Shown here piece after piece: positions 1 to 12,280 of a DNA stretch of 64,000 nt. The notes under the pieces were generated by a model. That model ran no database searches. It was not told where the DNA came from and saw nothing but the letters and a program-made list of their open reading frames with translations. A program made the position numbers and the translations under genes. Position 1 is the first letter of the stretch. Each line of letters begins with the position of its first letter. This DNA comes from Neoscytalidium dimidiatum (lineage: Eukaryota; Ascomycota; Dothideomycetes; Botryosphaeriales; Botryosphaeriaceae): contig CM074702.1 in NCBI GenBank assembly GCA_037367355.1, positions 1,488,001 to 1,552,000 of the forward strand, given 5' to 3'.

Positions 1-3000
1 TTTGCTCCGGGTGGCCCGGCATCGAGCCTCGGGTAGGCAGTCAGTATCTATTGCTGACAGCCAAGTAAGCCGTATCATGTCAATCAGCAGAATTGGCCGG
101 TCGGATGAGGCAGGTAGTGTTAAGCGAAGTGTTGAAACCGACACAATGGGTCGGGTATGACACGGTGGCTCGGTGGGTTGGGCAGGGTCCAAAGTCAATT
201 GATCCAGCAATGACAGTCATGGTGGCGGCGCGACGGGAGGAGTGTGGGACGCGGGATGTGAATACTTCGATGATTGGTTTATTTCACGGAAGATGGTAGA
301 GTATTATTATTTTTTTCCTTCGTGTGGCTTCAACGGCTCGGAGCTATTCTAAGAAGTCCAGTGCCCTTCGGCGACGCCCACGAGGGAGATAGTCCTTGCA
401 GAGAGATCGGCGGCGTGCAGGAGAGCTCGATGGAACCGTGGTATTCGAGCAGGGCAATGTGGAAGGGCAGGAAGGAAGACAAGAACGAATTAGGTCATCG
501 ATTGCTTCGCTGCCCCCTGGATCTTTCAAGTGACAGTCGGGGGTTCGTTCTCATCTAATGACAAAGAGGGCACCACTGGTATAACTCCGCGCTCGTGTCA
601 GCCCACTTCCCGTCCGCGCAGGGCCCGCAGAACCGGATTGGATCACGGCGTGATCTTTCCGCTTCTCCGCGTTTGAGCAAAAGAAAGGCTCGCTCCATAG
701 TATTTCGACGATCGAGATTCCGTAGGTCTCAAGAGACGAGAATCGCGGTATCTTGCCCATCATAGATTGGCATTAGCCGATAACTTTTACTTCATGATAT
801 GCAAAAGCACCCCATCCAAGACTTCCGCTCCGATCCTTTGTTTGGAGGCTCCGTGGAAATATTTCTCCCGTGATCCAAACTGCCGGGGCGGTATTGCATT
901 CTCTCAGCTCTGTCCTTGAGCTGATTATGATGGCCGGTGGGCGCTTTGTCCTCAATCACGGAGGCATTGGGCTTGCTCGGATGGGCATGGGACGGGCCTT
1001 GGAGCTGGCCTGGTTGGAAAAATCGGTCCTGGTGGACAAGCCACCCTGAGGGCGCGTTCATGGCGCGGGCATGAGCAAGAGGGAGTTACGAGCGGATGCC
1101 CGGAAAGGGCGAGATGGTGGCCGACGGGGAGATCACCGTGATCAGGCGTCTCAGGCGGAATCGCGATGGAGGCTGGACTTGCCCTGTTCAGAATGCGACG
1201 GCTCGGGTTTAATGGCGTTGGATCTGGCGATGTGGAGGTTCTGGTGTCGATGTTTCGCGGCGAGTAGACACGGCACGACGCCGAATTAAACTTCTCGCTT
1301 CATCCGCCATGTTTTAAATACACCAAGCAACCACTTATCTGATCCTCCAGATCCGCAGATAAGATATCGTATCACCTCTCCTGCTCCTTCTCAGACGCGT
1401 TGATGGAGGCGCATCCAGTCTTGCCCTGAGTGGTCGGACATACAGCTGAGGCTAGGAGGCGGAGAAATCGTAAGTACGAGAGCTGCGATCGGACTTTGTT
1501 CATTCCCAGGGAAGCGCGCGAATCCGCAAAAACAAGAGCCTCCCGCGCGCCGTGGGCCGGGTCTGCCGTCCGCTAACCACGCGCCTGCTAGATCCATCGT
1601 TGGTGTTGCTGGTTGTTTCTAGTACCCGAGCCCCTGTGCCTTCTAAATCACCTGTCTGCCCTCGACGCTGCCGTCCCCTGTCCTTCGTCCCCTGGTCTCA
1701 AGCCGCCACGAGCAACGCGAGGGGGCGCGCGCATGATGTGGCCGCGGTGTCGCCCACCATGTCACCATCTGCCCTTGAGCCGCCAAGAACTAACATCGGC
1801 CTCCGACGAGTGGACCATCTTCGGCATCTAGAATCGCACATGATGCTGAGCGCTGCCCGACTTGGCGGGCTACTTGTACGCTACAGTACACGGTAAACAA
1901 CGCGCCAGCCTTGCATTCGGGACATTCTCCACCCGCATTGCGCGCAGCAGGGAAGCAGCCGGATAGCACCGCCAAGGATGACGGGCGATCGCATGCCCAG
2001 TAGGCCGGCTTCAAGCGACCAGGGCCGTGGCTCGACAAGCTGTAGTTGTGGACCCACCGCTTTCGTGCTCGTGTCGTGTGCCAGCCACAGCCCGCGGAAT
2101 CCGCCAGCCCAAGCGCAATACGAACGAATCACCAGGCACTCCCGCAGAATCTGATAACTATGTTACCACCTCTCCTCCTTCAGCTTCCGCCGACATTCGC
2201 GCCGAGATCCAGTTTCCATCTGTCATCGCCGTACGATGATGATCTTATCAGATTCGGTGACAAACCTCCGCCTCGCTTGCACTTGCTGCATCAGCCACCA
2301 TCTCCACCATCGGTGCGTGCATCAATCAGATTAATCGCTCGCTCTGGCTGCTGATCTCGTCGCCCTTTATGCCTATTCTTGCTGCCCGCCCGGCCCGCTT
2401 CTTGCTGCCCTGCCCTATCCTGCCCTGAATCCGCCGTTAGCCGCTACACGCGACACCCGCGGCCGGCACCCAAAAGAGCAGCTTCAAAGAACAGAGAGAG
2501 GGGGCGAACATGCATCTAGGGGCCCAGATCCAACGTTCATGCGGCCGAAGCAAACGATGCCCATTTGCAACCTTCATCCCGCCCTGGTCCTGGGTAGCGT
2601 CCGAAAGTATCAAGTCGACAAGACTCCTCGGTCCACCCTTCCGGCGCGCATTGGCGAAGCTTGGTCGCATCGGCTGCAGATTGGCTGCTGCTCTCGCCGT
2701 GTGGCGCAATTCACGTGTGATGAAAATTCCGCTGTATTCTCTTACCAGCGCCAAGGCGTATCCCGGCAGAGGACAACGGGTCTGATGGAACTCTCTGCCG
2801 GCCGAGCTGCTTGATTGCCAAGACAACGCACTAAAGGTAGCATCCAGAGATGATCAGTGGCCAAATGTCTGCCCCTATAGCCACGGTGAAGTTGATTTCC
2901 TGCCAAGGCAGTGCGATATCCACAAGCTACGGACCCGGCGGACAGTGAGCTGTCAGTGGCAACCCACTCAAAACTTCCTTCCTGACAACCAGATCTAGCC

Positions 3001-5334
3001 AGCAAGCAGAGCCGGTCATCGGCTGGCATATAATTGCACGAGGTGATAAGAACGAGTGCCAGGATGCGGGGTGGCATGCGTCAGAGCTTTCGTGGAGCCT
3101 GCCGCGTGGGTACTGTCGAGGACCTAAGCCAGCCGTTGAAGCTTGAGACTTGCACATGTTCGTCCAGTGTGGTATCGTGGAGTTTTACCATAAACGACCG
3201 AGGAAGAGTTAAGAGCCCCGATGACACAACATAAAAGTGACACGGCTTCAGCCTTCTCCGATTGATATTAAGCTCATTCGGTCTTTCTTATTCACCTACC
3301 AATGATGGAAGAACGTAACTCCAGTAGTTCTTTCGATCATCAACCTCTATAAGACAATATTTGAGTGCACCTTATTCCTTAACTTTCTTAGCAGAATACC
3401 CCCATTTGTCCGGGCTCTTTCTTCTCCTTTTTTTTTGTTTGGTCAATGTCGCTAATGAATGATGCTGTTTTTTTTTTCCTTCGCACTCCAGATTCTGTCT
3501 TAGAAGATTGCAGCCATTTCTTCATTTCTTTCTGTGGCGCTTCGTGCGGCGTCTTTTCTTCCTTTCCTTATTTCGTCTTTTCTCCCTCTGCAGGCCGAAT
3601 AAGAAGTGTTTGCTCTTTATGATCTTACAGCCATCTTGGTCTTGTCAGGCTCCGAATTTTTCCTTCCACTGCAGTCTGAGGACTGGAATGAAGTGTCAGG
3701 TCCTCTTGTCGAGGATGAGAATGCCACATTTCTTAGAAGCGTAAGATAAAAGGTCTTGTCGGATCGAAGTGTCCTTGAAAGCGAATTCATGACGGATACT
3801 GCAATATGCTGGTAAGTTGGAGTGTTCTACGTTGTGTAATCGTGGGGCGGATGGCATACCCTCGACTTCCAACCCAAACCGGCCCCAACAAGCACCCATC
3901 ATGGGGATACCTTTAGTCTCCTCAACATTGCGGAATAAATATTCCGTGCCTTCTGCCTCTTCTTCAAACGTTTCTCAGATACCTCCTGTTGCTTCTCGGG
4001 CTCGACAAACTTGATCGCAGTTCCAGAAGTATTGGTTCCATGACGTCGACTGGCGTCCGAGTCAGGACTGTTGATAGACCTTACGGGAGCACCATTTGCC
4101 TTCTTCTCTTTGCCGAGCAGGATTTTGACCGCCTGAGGATCACAGTAGAAGGATTTCGACGAGCAGGACGAGTGATGGGCAGTGAACATGACGTGCTCGA
4201 GAGGCCTTCTTCGACTGCCTAAAAGAAGAGAATATAATACTGCGCAATCCAGTCATTCCTACGGCGGTCCTACTGCATCGGCATTTCCGCTATCGCGCTA
4301 TCTAATTGCAGTGTCCATACTGACCCCGCCTGGTCTTACGAGGCTTTCTGAGCGGAGAGGGCGGTTTTCGCGCATAAAGCCACCAAGGATCTAATGCATG
4401 ATATCATGCGTGTGACTCTCAAAGCCACACAATCATCTCCTGACCGGAATTTGCATGGCGCACAGTATGCCGGGCCTTTGGTCGTCACTGTCTCAAAGGA
4501 TTGGACTTCGGACTAATTACTGTTCACTCTGGTTTTTCATTTTGATGCCTTTTTTTTTTTTTTGCTCTGTTCTTGGCTGACAGGAGTAGGTCCGTTTTAG
4601 AGACCCACACAATTCCCTTCGCACGACGAGAGCAGAAACACGGCTAGAGCTAGACCGATCGTTGCCCGCGCCAAGTGACATGACACAGCTGAGAGGAAAC
4701 AAGAACGAGCCAATCACTGCAAGACATTTCTGGGCACACGGCTTGCAAGGAAACAGACCGGCCGGGCGGTCTCGGAACTCGGTTGTTTTTGTCTTATCAG
4801 ATTTAGTTGCAGACGCAGCATGCCCGGGCTCGGTGTGGGGCGGGCCTTAGGTGGTCCTCCGGTTTGCAAGATGCCCTCCCTCCCTGCCTGCCCGGGATCT
4901 GCACGCCCAAACACACGCTGCCCGCCCGCTCTGCTGAGCTGTGCACAAACACACCCAGCCGCCAGCCAAGCCCACACCTCGTAAACGCCCACCCACCAGA
5001 TGCCCACCCGATGTTCGGAGAAGAGAGCCAGCGGCCCGCTGAGGTCGCCAGTCTCGAACGAAGGAGCTATGGCGCCTTCGCTTTGCAATTTGCCGCCAGA
5101 GTTCGCAGCACGAGAAATTTTCTGTCCTGCGGTGCTGCCGCTCGTGCCTCTGCCTTGTTGCTCCAGCTGACGCTTGCTTGTTTGCCTGTCGTCTTCTCTA
5201 GATCTTGACTTCCGTCGAAGATCGAATGACCGCCTGAGCTCCGCCTGCTGCAGGTCCGCACCCCAGACCTCCGCCTAGCGCTTTCGACCACACGCGTCGC
5301 CGCTGACAGCCGCTGTGCCTGAGAAGGAGTAGCC
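1..5334. other. gene-poor interval upstream of the ABC exporter
   Basis: No convincing gene is visible in this 5.3 kb apart from one weak minus-strand reading frame at 3899-4189 (listed separately). Open frames here are short, overlap on both strands, mostly lack ATG starts and show no recognisable motif. Poly-T and poly-pyrimidine tracts occur near 3429-3480 and 4550-4563. The last few hundred bases, rich in C and T (about 5140-5330), probably hold the promoter and 5' leader of the ABC transporter gene. Confidence 0.6.
3899..4189 (-). CDS. possible small hypothetical protein, 96 aa
   Basis: An ATG-started minus-strand frame encodes 96 residues with a Ser/Cys-rich start and a strongly basic C-terminal helix-like stretch (EKRLKKRQKARNIYSAMLRR). 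I do not recognise it. The reading ends just after AAG-GTATCC, which could be a splice donor, and a CTTAC..GCAG acceptor-like site lies about 110 bp further on, so the true gene could have a second exon; the simplest joining adds only three residues before a stop. There is no signal peptide, membrane segment or enzyme motif. It could equally be a chance open frame, since the surrounding 5 kb has no other gene. RNA-seq coverage would decide. Confidence 0.25.
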   Translation of the reverse strand: MFTAHHSSCSSKSFYCDPQAVKILLGKEKKANGAPVRSINSPDSDASRRHGTNTSGTAIKFVEPEKQQEVSEKRLKKRQKARNIYSAMLRRLKVSP

Positions 5335-8300
5335 ATGGCTTTGAAAAAGGTACGCCGCTTCCCCGCCTCCGCATATGGCTGATTGCAGTATCGCGATAAG
5401 CCATTGCGCCCACATCACTGGTCGCTGACCTTCTGTTCTTTCTGCTGCACTTCAGGCTGGCTCAGGCTTCCTCATGCGAGTGGCCGGTCAGGTCATCGAC
5501 AAGGACTTCTTTCCTCTGCTGCTCGCTGCCGACCCCGAGAAATTCGATGTCTTCCTGTTGGTTGCTGGCGTCGTCGGCGCCATGTGCGCCGGCCTGCCTT
5601 TCCCGTTCCTGGGTATTCTGTTCGGAAAGCTGGTCGATGACCTCAACTCTTCGTCCTGCGATGACGCTCCAGACCCTGCACGGCTGGAACACGCCGTGCG
5701 CCAAAAGGTCATTCTTGTCGCCATCGTCGCTGCCGCCAACTTCGCCTTGATATACACGTACATGGGCTGCTGGACCTTATTTGGTGAACGCCTCATCCGC
5801 CGCCTGCGCACCCGCTACTTGGCAGCCCTACTGCGTCAAGAAGCTGCATTCTTCGATACAATGCCTGCAGGAGAGGTGGCCTCGCGTCTGGATACGGACC
5901 TGCAGACAATCCAGGCAGGCGTGTCTGAGAAGGTCGGAATTTACCTCGCCAGCTTGTCGTACTTCCTGGCCGCGTATGGCGTGGCCTTTATCATGGATGC
6001 AAGGCTCGCCATCATCTTATTTTCGCTCGTGCCTATCTACTGGGCTATGACAAAAGCTGGTGGCTACTTCACTGCGAAATATTCCAAGCAGCTTAATGAA
6101 GCCATTGCTGAAGCCAGTTCCATCGCCTCGGAGTGCCTGTCCAACATCCAAATTGTCCATGCTTTTCGTCTTGAATCTCGCCTGGAGGGCATCTTTGCTG
6201 GCCACTTATTGAAGGTGCAGCCCGCAGCCATCGGCCAATTCATCACTGCCGCTGTGCAACTGGGTGCTCTGTACTTCATCGCGTACACTGCCAATGCTGT
6301 GGCTATCTGGCAGGGTAGCCAGCAGATTGCCGACGCCATTGCTGAGCAGAGTAACTTCACTGTTGGCCGCGTGTACACGTGCATCCTAGTTCTGGTAGAT
6401 GGTGAGCCCGTTCGTTTCCTCAGATTCAGCACCACATACTAATCTGGATTGTAGCCTCATTCATTCTCACCCAGGTCGCCCCTTTCCTCCAAATCTTCTC
6501 TGGCGCTTCTGTTTCGGCCAAGAAGCTCTTTGAGACCGTTGACCGCGAGTCTAAGATCGACGGCACCTCCGACTTCAATGGCCAAATTCCACCCGGTTTT
6601 GACGGCGGCTTTGAATTTCAGAGTGTCCGGTTCCGCTACCCGTCGCGCCCGGATGCCCAAGTATTGGATGGAGTTTCGCTCAACATTGAGCCCAAGAAGA
6701 TGACTGCCCTTGTTGGTTCTTCAGGGAGTGGCAAGTCTACCTTGGCCTCTCTGTTACCCCGGATCTACGACCTCGAAGACGGAGACGGTACTATCCTCGT
6801 AGATGGTATGGACATCAAAGACGTCAACACGCGGTTCCTGCGCAGCCAAATCGCCATTGTTGAGCAAAATCCTTCCCTCTTCGATGTTTCAATTCTTGAG
6901 AATATCGCCTTTGGTATGATCGGATCTGCTCGTCGGGACCATGCTTTCTTGCAAGACAGCATCGCCAATGGTGCCCTAAACGACGCGGTTCAGAAGGTGC
7001 AGAAAGGCTCGACGTTCGACGTCGCCGCGGATCCCGCGTGCAAGAAGATTATCCGCTTGGTTTCAGAAGCCGCCTCTCTTGCCGGCGTCACCGAGTTTGC
7101 GAACAACCTGGAACACGGTCTCGCGACCCAGGTCGGCCCTGGCGGTAGGCAATTGTCCGGTGGCCAAAAGCAGCGTGTTGCCATCGCCCGTGCTTTGATC
7201 CGTGACGCTCCAGTGCTGATTCTGGACGAGGCAACCTCCGCTCTGGACTCATTCTCCGAGCAGAAGATCCAGAAGTCATTAGAGGAAACCTGCCAGGGCA
7301 AGACTATTGTCATGATTGCGCACCGCCTCGCCACCGTCAAGAATGCCGACAAGATCATTGTTATGGCCAAGGGTAAGGTTGAAGAGGAAGGCGGATACAA
7401 TGAGCTGCTGGAGAAGGACGGTCTCTTTGCATCATTGGTGAAAATTCAGGATATTCAGAAGGAAGAGGACAAAGCTTCCACACAGCAGCTGATCGATACC
7501 GGCGACAAGGGGGAGTCCTCTGCAGCTGGTAGAAGCAGCGGCTTCTCTGAGAACGAGAAGGCTGCTGACATGGGTGATGTCAACCTGAACTCCGATGATG
7601 AGGATGAAGACCTGCCGCTTCTCGACTCTCAAGTCGATCCAGAGCTTGCCCCTGTAAAGGCCCAAAAGAACGAGCAACAGCGCTCTTTCTTCTCCACTTT
7701 CGTTGCTGTTGTTCGTCTCGCTCGTAGGTGGAACCTGTATATCGTTGTTGGTGTCATCGCAGCCGTCATAGTTGGCAGCTCTCATTCGGGAGAAGCCCTC
7801 ATCTTCGGTAACATGATCAGCCACATCAACCCTTGCGAAGACGAGTCCCTCGTGCGCTGGAGCGGCATCTTCTTTTCCCGACTCTTTTTCCTTTTGGCTA
7901 TCCTAGAGTTCAGTGCTTCCGTCACACGCGGCTCCGCGTTCGGTTTCGTGTCGGAGAAGCTGCTTGTTAAGACGCGCATCTTGACGCTGCGCTCCCTGCT
8001 TCACCAGGATGTGGCGTGGCACGAGTCCGAGGGTCGTACTCCTGATACGCTTCTATCATACATTACGACCGACACCAATAGCCTTAGCGGCATGACCGGC
8101 TCCGTCCTTGGCATCTCATTCTCTATCATCGTCAGCCTGATCATGGGCGTTACCATTTCGCACATCGTTGCCTGGAAGATCGCCATCGTCCTGCTTGCCA
8201 CGGTGCCCATTCTCCTGCTCTCAGGCTTCCTGCGTCTCCGCATGCTAGCACGCTTCCATGAAAAGCACGCAAAGGCGTTTAGTACTTCCGTAGCAGTAGC

Positions 8301-9570
8301 TAAGGAGGCCGTTGATTGCATCCAGACCGTGGCCGCGTACTCGCTCGAAGGTCTCGAGCTCTCTGTATACCGCCGCGCCCTGAAAGCTCCTTACGACGCC
8401 ACGATCCAGGGAATCACGTTGGGCAACTTTTGGCTGGCGCTCAGCTACAGTATCAGCAACCTCACCTACGCGCTGGCATACTGGTGGGGAGCCAAGCAGA
8501 CCGCTAACGGCACATACACGCAAACCCAATTCTTCATTGTCCTCCCGGCCCTCCTTTTCTCTGCCCAGAGCTGCGGCCAATTCTTCTCCCTCGCCCCCGA
8601 CATCTCTCGTGCTGGTGTCGGCGCCCGCCGGATCCTCGACCTCATCGACCGCGCGCCGCGCGACCCCACAGCCGGGAAATATCAAGATGTTCAGGGTACC
8701 GATGTGCTGACCAGCTTCGAGGACCACGACTACGACTCGGACGCTGACGGCGACGAGACCACCGGCCTCGCCATGAAGCCGCTCAACAACAAAAATAGCA
8801 AGTCCTCGCGACGCCGCCAGCAAGGCGGCATGTCCATCGCATTCGAGGAAGTCCGCTTCGCCTACCCTTCCCGACCCAACGTCGAAGCCCTCAAAGGCCT
8901 AACCCTCACCATCCAACCGAACCAGTTCGTCGCCCTCACCGGACCCTCCGGCTCTGGCAAGTCCACCACGCTCGCCCTGCTCGAGCGCTTCTACGCGCCC
9001 ACAGCCGGCACGATCAGGCTGGACGGTGCGCCGCTCTCCTCCACGGACCTCTCCTTCCGCGACGACGTCGCCCTCGTCCCGCAGGACTCGGTCCTCTTCG
9101 ACGGGACAATCCGCTTCAACATCGCGCTGGGCGCCCCGCCCGGCGTGCGCGTCACCGACGCCGACATCGAGGCCGCCTGCCGCGCCGCCAACATCCACGA
9201 CACCATCACCTCGCTGCCGGAAGGCTACGCCACGCGCTGCGGCAACAAGGGCTCGCAGTTCTCCGGCGGCCAGCGCCAGCGGCTGTCGATCGCGCGCGCT
9301 CTGCTGCGGAAGCCGCGCCTGCTGCTGCTGGACGAGCCGACCAGCGCGCTGGATGCCGAGAGCGAGCGCATCTGGCAGGAGACGCTGGAGGGGCTGCTGA
9401 GGGCCGATGTTACCGTCGTGGTCGTCGCGCACCGCTTGGCGACGATCAGGCGCGCGGATGTGATTTTTCTCGTGGAAGCGGGCAAGTGCGTGGATCGTGG
9501 CACGCACGAAGAGCTGTTCGCGCGGAGTGAGAGGTATAGGGGGAGTGTGCTGCATCAGACGTTGACGTGA
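5335..9570 (+). CDS. full-size ABCB multidrug/pheromone-type ABC exporter
   Basis: Encodes a 1358-residue membrane exporter of the ABCB (MDR/Ste6-like) class, with two halves each made of a six-helix membrane domain and a nucleotide-binding domain. Exons are 5335-5349, 5456-6401 and 6455-9570; the first coding exon holds just five codons (MALKK), and phases match at both introns (106 and 53 bp). The first ATP site has Walker A GSSGSGKST (about residue 408), signature LSGGQKQR (about 554) and Walker B VLILDEATSALD. The second has GPSGSGKST (about 1149), FSGGQRQR (about 1257) and LLLLDEPTSALD. Both ABC sites look catalytically intact. An acidic linker joins NBD1 to the second membrane domain. 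NBD1 carries an extra segment between the Q-loop and signature. Substrate cannot be read from sequence; a-factor-like peptide or xenobiotics are the usual choices. Confidence 0.93.
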
Positions 9571-10893
9571 GGACGGTGGAATGACGGAGGTTTGGGGAGA
9601 TGTGGATGTGAGCCGGTGAAAAACAAAAAAGGAGGGGGTTTCTTTCTGATTTCACGGTACCTTTTTTTTTTTTAAAATGTAGACGCGTGGATACTGTAAG
9701 GAGTCATGATACTTATGAATCCCTATTTTGATGTACTTTTCCATGGGCCGTGGGTGGCTACATCTGATACTCTGAGTGCAGAGTTGCTGCGTCGGTCTCT
9801 GGTGAAAAGGCCACGAAACGTGCCGATTCGCATGTAAATCCCCAGTTAGAAGTGGTCTTGATCTTTCCCGGCCCTAATAGCTAAGCCTTTGAAATTATGT
9901 ACCCTCTAAAATCGTATATCATCAACATGAGGTAATACGAATTCAGTTCCGCTGACGAGGCCCGCAGTCGTCCTCCGGGTAACCGCGGCGTGCGGGAGTT
10001 CTGATTGGCTGCAACTTCTGACTGACTTCCTAGAGGGTGGGACAACCCGGTCGCCCTTCACGTCAGCGCCTCTGGAGAACTTAGCATCTCTGATAGTATG
10101 TACAAGTGTTCCTGACCAAGTGTGTCTCACCATAGCACTGAAGCCACAACTCACGAGATAATCAGAAACACGAAGAATTTTACTAATCGTGTGACTTTTG
10201 TTGCTTGCAGATAGCAGGCGGCCTTAGTACATCTCCGTAAACGTAACCCGGACATTCATTGTTTGTGGCATGGAGCCTGATGAAGGGTCATGACCGTTCA
10301 TTATATCATATTGTAAAAGAAAGGCTCAAGTGGAAACCACGCTTGTAGATGTACGAATGCGAGGCGGTGGACATACGTATATTCCGTGTTGTCTAATTGA
10401 TCATTGTGCCAGTAAGCCAAGGACCTCTAACCTAGTCGTGCTTTATCAATTAATGGAAAAAGAGAGGAATTTTGTTGTACGTAAAAGCCACCGTATGCCT
10501 ATCCGAGTCCGAATCGAGCAAGAAAGCAGAGAAAATGGAGCTAATCCCTCAAAGAAAGGCCCGATTCCTACTTAAAGAAGTAGCTATATACATTCATTTG
10601 GTACTTCCTTTCAAATTGGAAATCATCCCCGCAAGACTCTTGAGGCATTAGGCAAGTATGGCAAGAACGAACTTACGTAGCGCTCTCCTCTTTGTTCTCT
10701 ACATGGTCGCAGACTTAGGATTGCCCTGAAGAATTCATATATAATACTATTGCGCCTCTCATTCTTGTCTTACTTCTCGTTCTTCACAGCACGACCCAGG
10801 ATCAGGTCTACGAATCATTGAGAATCTATTGACAACATCCTAATCAAATTAATCAAAAGCAGCTGAGGGCTTGAAAGCTGACTAGAGACAATC
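9571..10893. other. intergenic region with promoter of the Trp-rich gene
   Basis: No gene seen. Immediately after the ABC transporter stop there is a poly-T run (9663-9673) that may belong to its 3' UTR. An 81-codon frame at 10330-10575 has no ATG of its own and looks like chance. The last 160 bp carry a TATA-like site and a pyrimidine-rich stretch typical of a fungal core promoter for the gene at 10894. Confidence 0.6.
10738..10744 (+). promoter_or_regulatory. TATA-like element upstream of Trp-rich ORF
   Basis: The motif TATATAA lies 150 bp before the ATG at 10894 and is followed by a pyrimidine-rich tract (about 10755-10790, CTCATTCTTGTCTTACTTCT) of the kind used as transcription start regions in filamentous fungi. 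This supports the small reading frame being a transcribed gene. Inferred from pattern only. Confidence 0.4.
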
Positions 10894-11148
10894 ATGGCTG
10901 ACCGATACACTCGTCCTGATTGGCCTCGGGGCTGGAATGGCGGGGAATTTATCGGCCCAGGTGCGAACCAGTGGCGTATTGATGGTGTTTGGCAGAGGCC
11001 TTATAGGCCGCGCACTTCCAGCGAGAGATTTAATCGAGGGCCGCCTACGTGGGAAATGATTTGGAGAGATCCCACGTGGACCGAACCACGAAGATATCCG
11101 TATGACTGGGACCCATTTGCCAGCGGCCATTTCAACTACTGGGCCTAG
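10894..11148 (+). CDS. 84-aa tryptophan-rich hypothetical protein
   Basis: A single-exon reading frame with the good start context ACAATCATGGCT encodes 84 residues containing nine tryptophans (about 11 percent), many Arg, Pro and Asp, and no cysteine. The Trp residues recur at roughly regular spacing (DWPRGW, NQWRIDGVWQRPY, TWEMIWRDPTW, YDWDPF, FNYWA). There is no signal peptide or membrane helix, so a cytosolic or nuclear product is likely. I know no family with this pattern. A TATA-like box and pyrimidine tract precede it and a hairpin follows it at 11252-11285. The skewed composition and promoter make it more credible than a chance frame, but no homologue was checked. Confidence 0.5.
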   Translation: MADRYTRPDWPRGWNGGEFIGPGANQWRIDGVWQRPYRPRTSSERFNRGPPTWEMIWRDPTWTEPRRYPYDWDPFASGHFNYWA

Positions 11149-11574
11149 AAGTTACTACTGCGTTTGCTTGCAACCATGTGGGGAAACGCCAATAATGTGC
11201 CTACATAGCTAATATAACCCAACCTCAAGTTGGAACTTTTGGTCTCCTTTTATACTGATACGCAACTAGTTGCCTTTATCAGTATCGTAGCGAGTAGGCC
11301 AAGTAGACCTGTAATGAAAGTGACTGAAAGTCAGATGGCAAGAGTATGAGATAGGGAAAAGTCAAATCAAATCTCATTTCTATCCGATGGAGTCTCTTCC
11401 AACGACTCGTCATTCAATTCAATTGCCCGAAAAGGCCAAGATGAATGGCCACAATATTTGATATCCTGGGTGACTAAAAGGGCTTATCCCAATATTTTCC
11501 CTTTTATGAGTCATTTAACCATGAGCAATGCCGCTTCCATTCATTTCTTTAAGCCCTTCTAGTATTTGATACAT
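11149..11574. other. intergenic region between convergent genes
   Basis: Holds the 3' ends of the Trp-rich gene (+) and the Nudix gene (-), which are transcribed toward each other, and the nested inverted repeat at 11252-11285. No further gene seen. Confidence 0.7.
11252..11285. repeat. nested inverted repeat downstream of Trp-rich ORF
   Basis: ATACTGATA at 11252-11260 is matched by its exact complement TATCAGTAT at 11277-11285, and the loop between them contains the 12-bp perfect palindrome GCAACTAGTTGC (11262-11273). As RNA this could form a long hairpin about 105 bases after the stop of the small gene, as 3'-end structure, or as DNA a cruciform. Confidence 0.6.
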
Positions 11575-12240
11575 CTACAGTTTCTCTGACCGCGCCCTCT
11601 CTTCCGCCAGCACCTCGTTCCTTAACCCCACTTCCAAGTCCCTCGGCCCCTCCTTCTTGAAGTCCACCAAAACGACGTAATCCTTGATTCCCTCCCTACC
11701 ACTACCTTCGAGTTCTGGCCCTGGTTTATCCAGCCCAAGCATAATCCGCCCATCGCTCTTCCTCCTCGCCGACATAGACGGCGAAATGCATTTATCACCC
11801 CACTTGCCCTCGTGCACAAACCCCAAGAGCTCCTCACGCTGCTTGCGCAGCGCCTCCGTTGAATGCGATGCTCCACCAGCCGAGGGTGAAAGGTAGCGGG
11901 CCACGAGGTACAGCAGGAAAAACTGAGGCGGGAAGAGGATGATCTCGTTGGAGCGCGCGAGCTCGATCCACTTCGCCGCTGGCAGGAACCGAGCGGCCTG
12001 GTGCTCGATGCCGCCGTCGGACGTCGGTACAGGTATGACCGCTTCCGAGTCGACTGGTAAGCCCTTCGCCGCTTCCGACGCAGCAGCCGACGCCGGCAAC
12101 GGCATGAAGTACAGGTACATTTGTGTGGTGAAGCGCTTCGGGGCGTTGGTCGGCGTGACCCAACGCGTGAAAGGGATCAGACTGTCTTTTCCCACGCACA
12201 AATTAGCTCGTTGTTCCTTCCTGTGAAATTGCTGTGTGTG

Positions 12241-12280
<40 letters not shown>

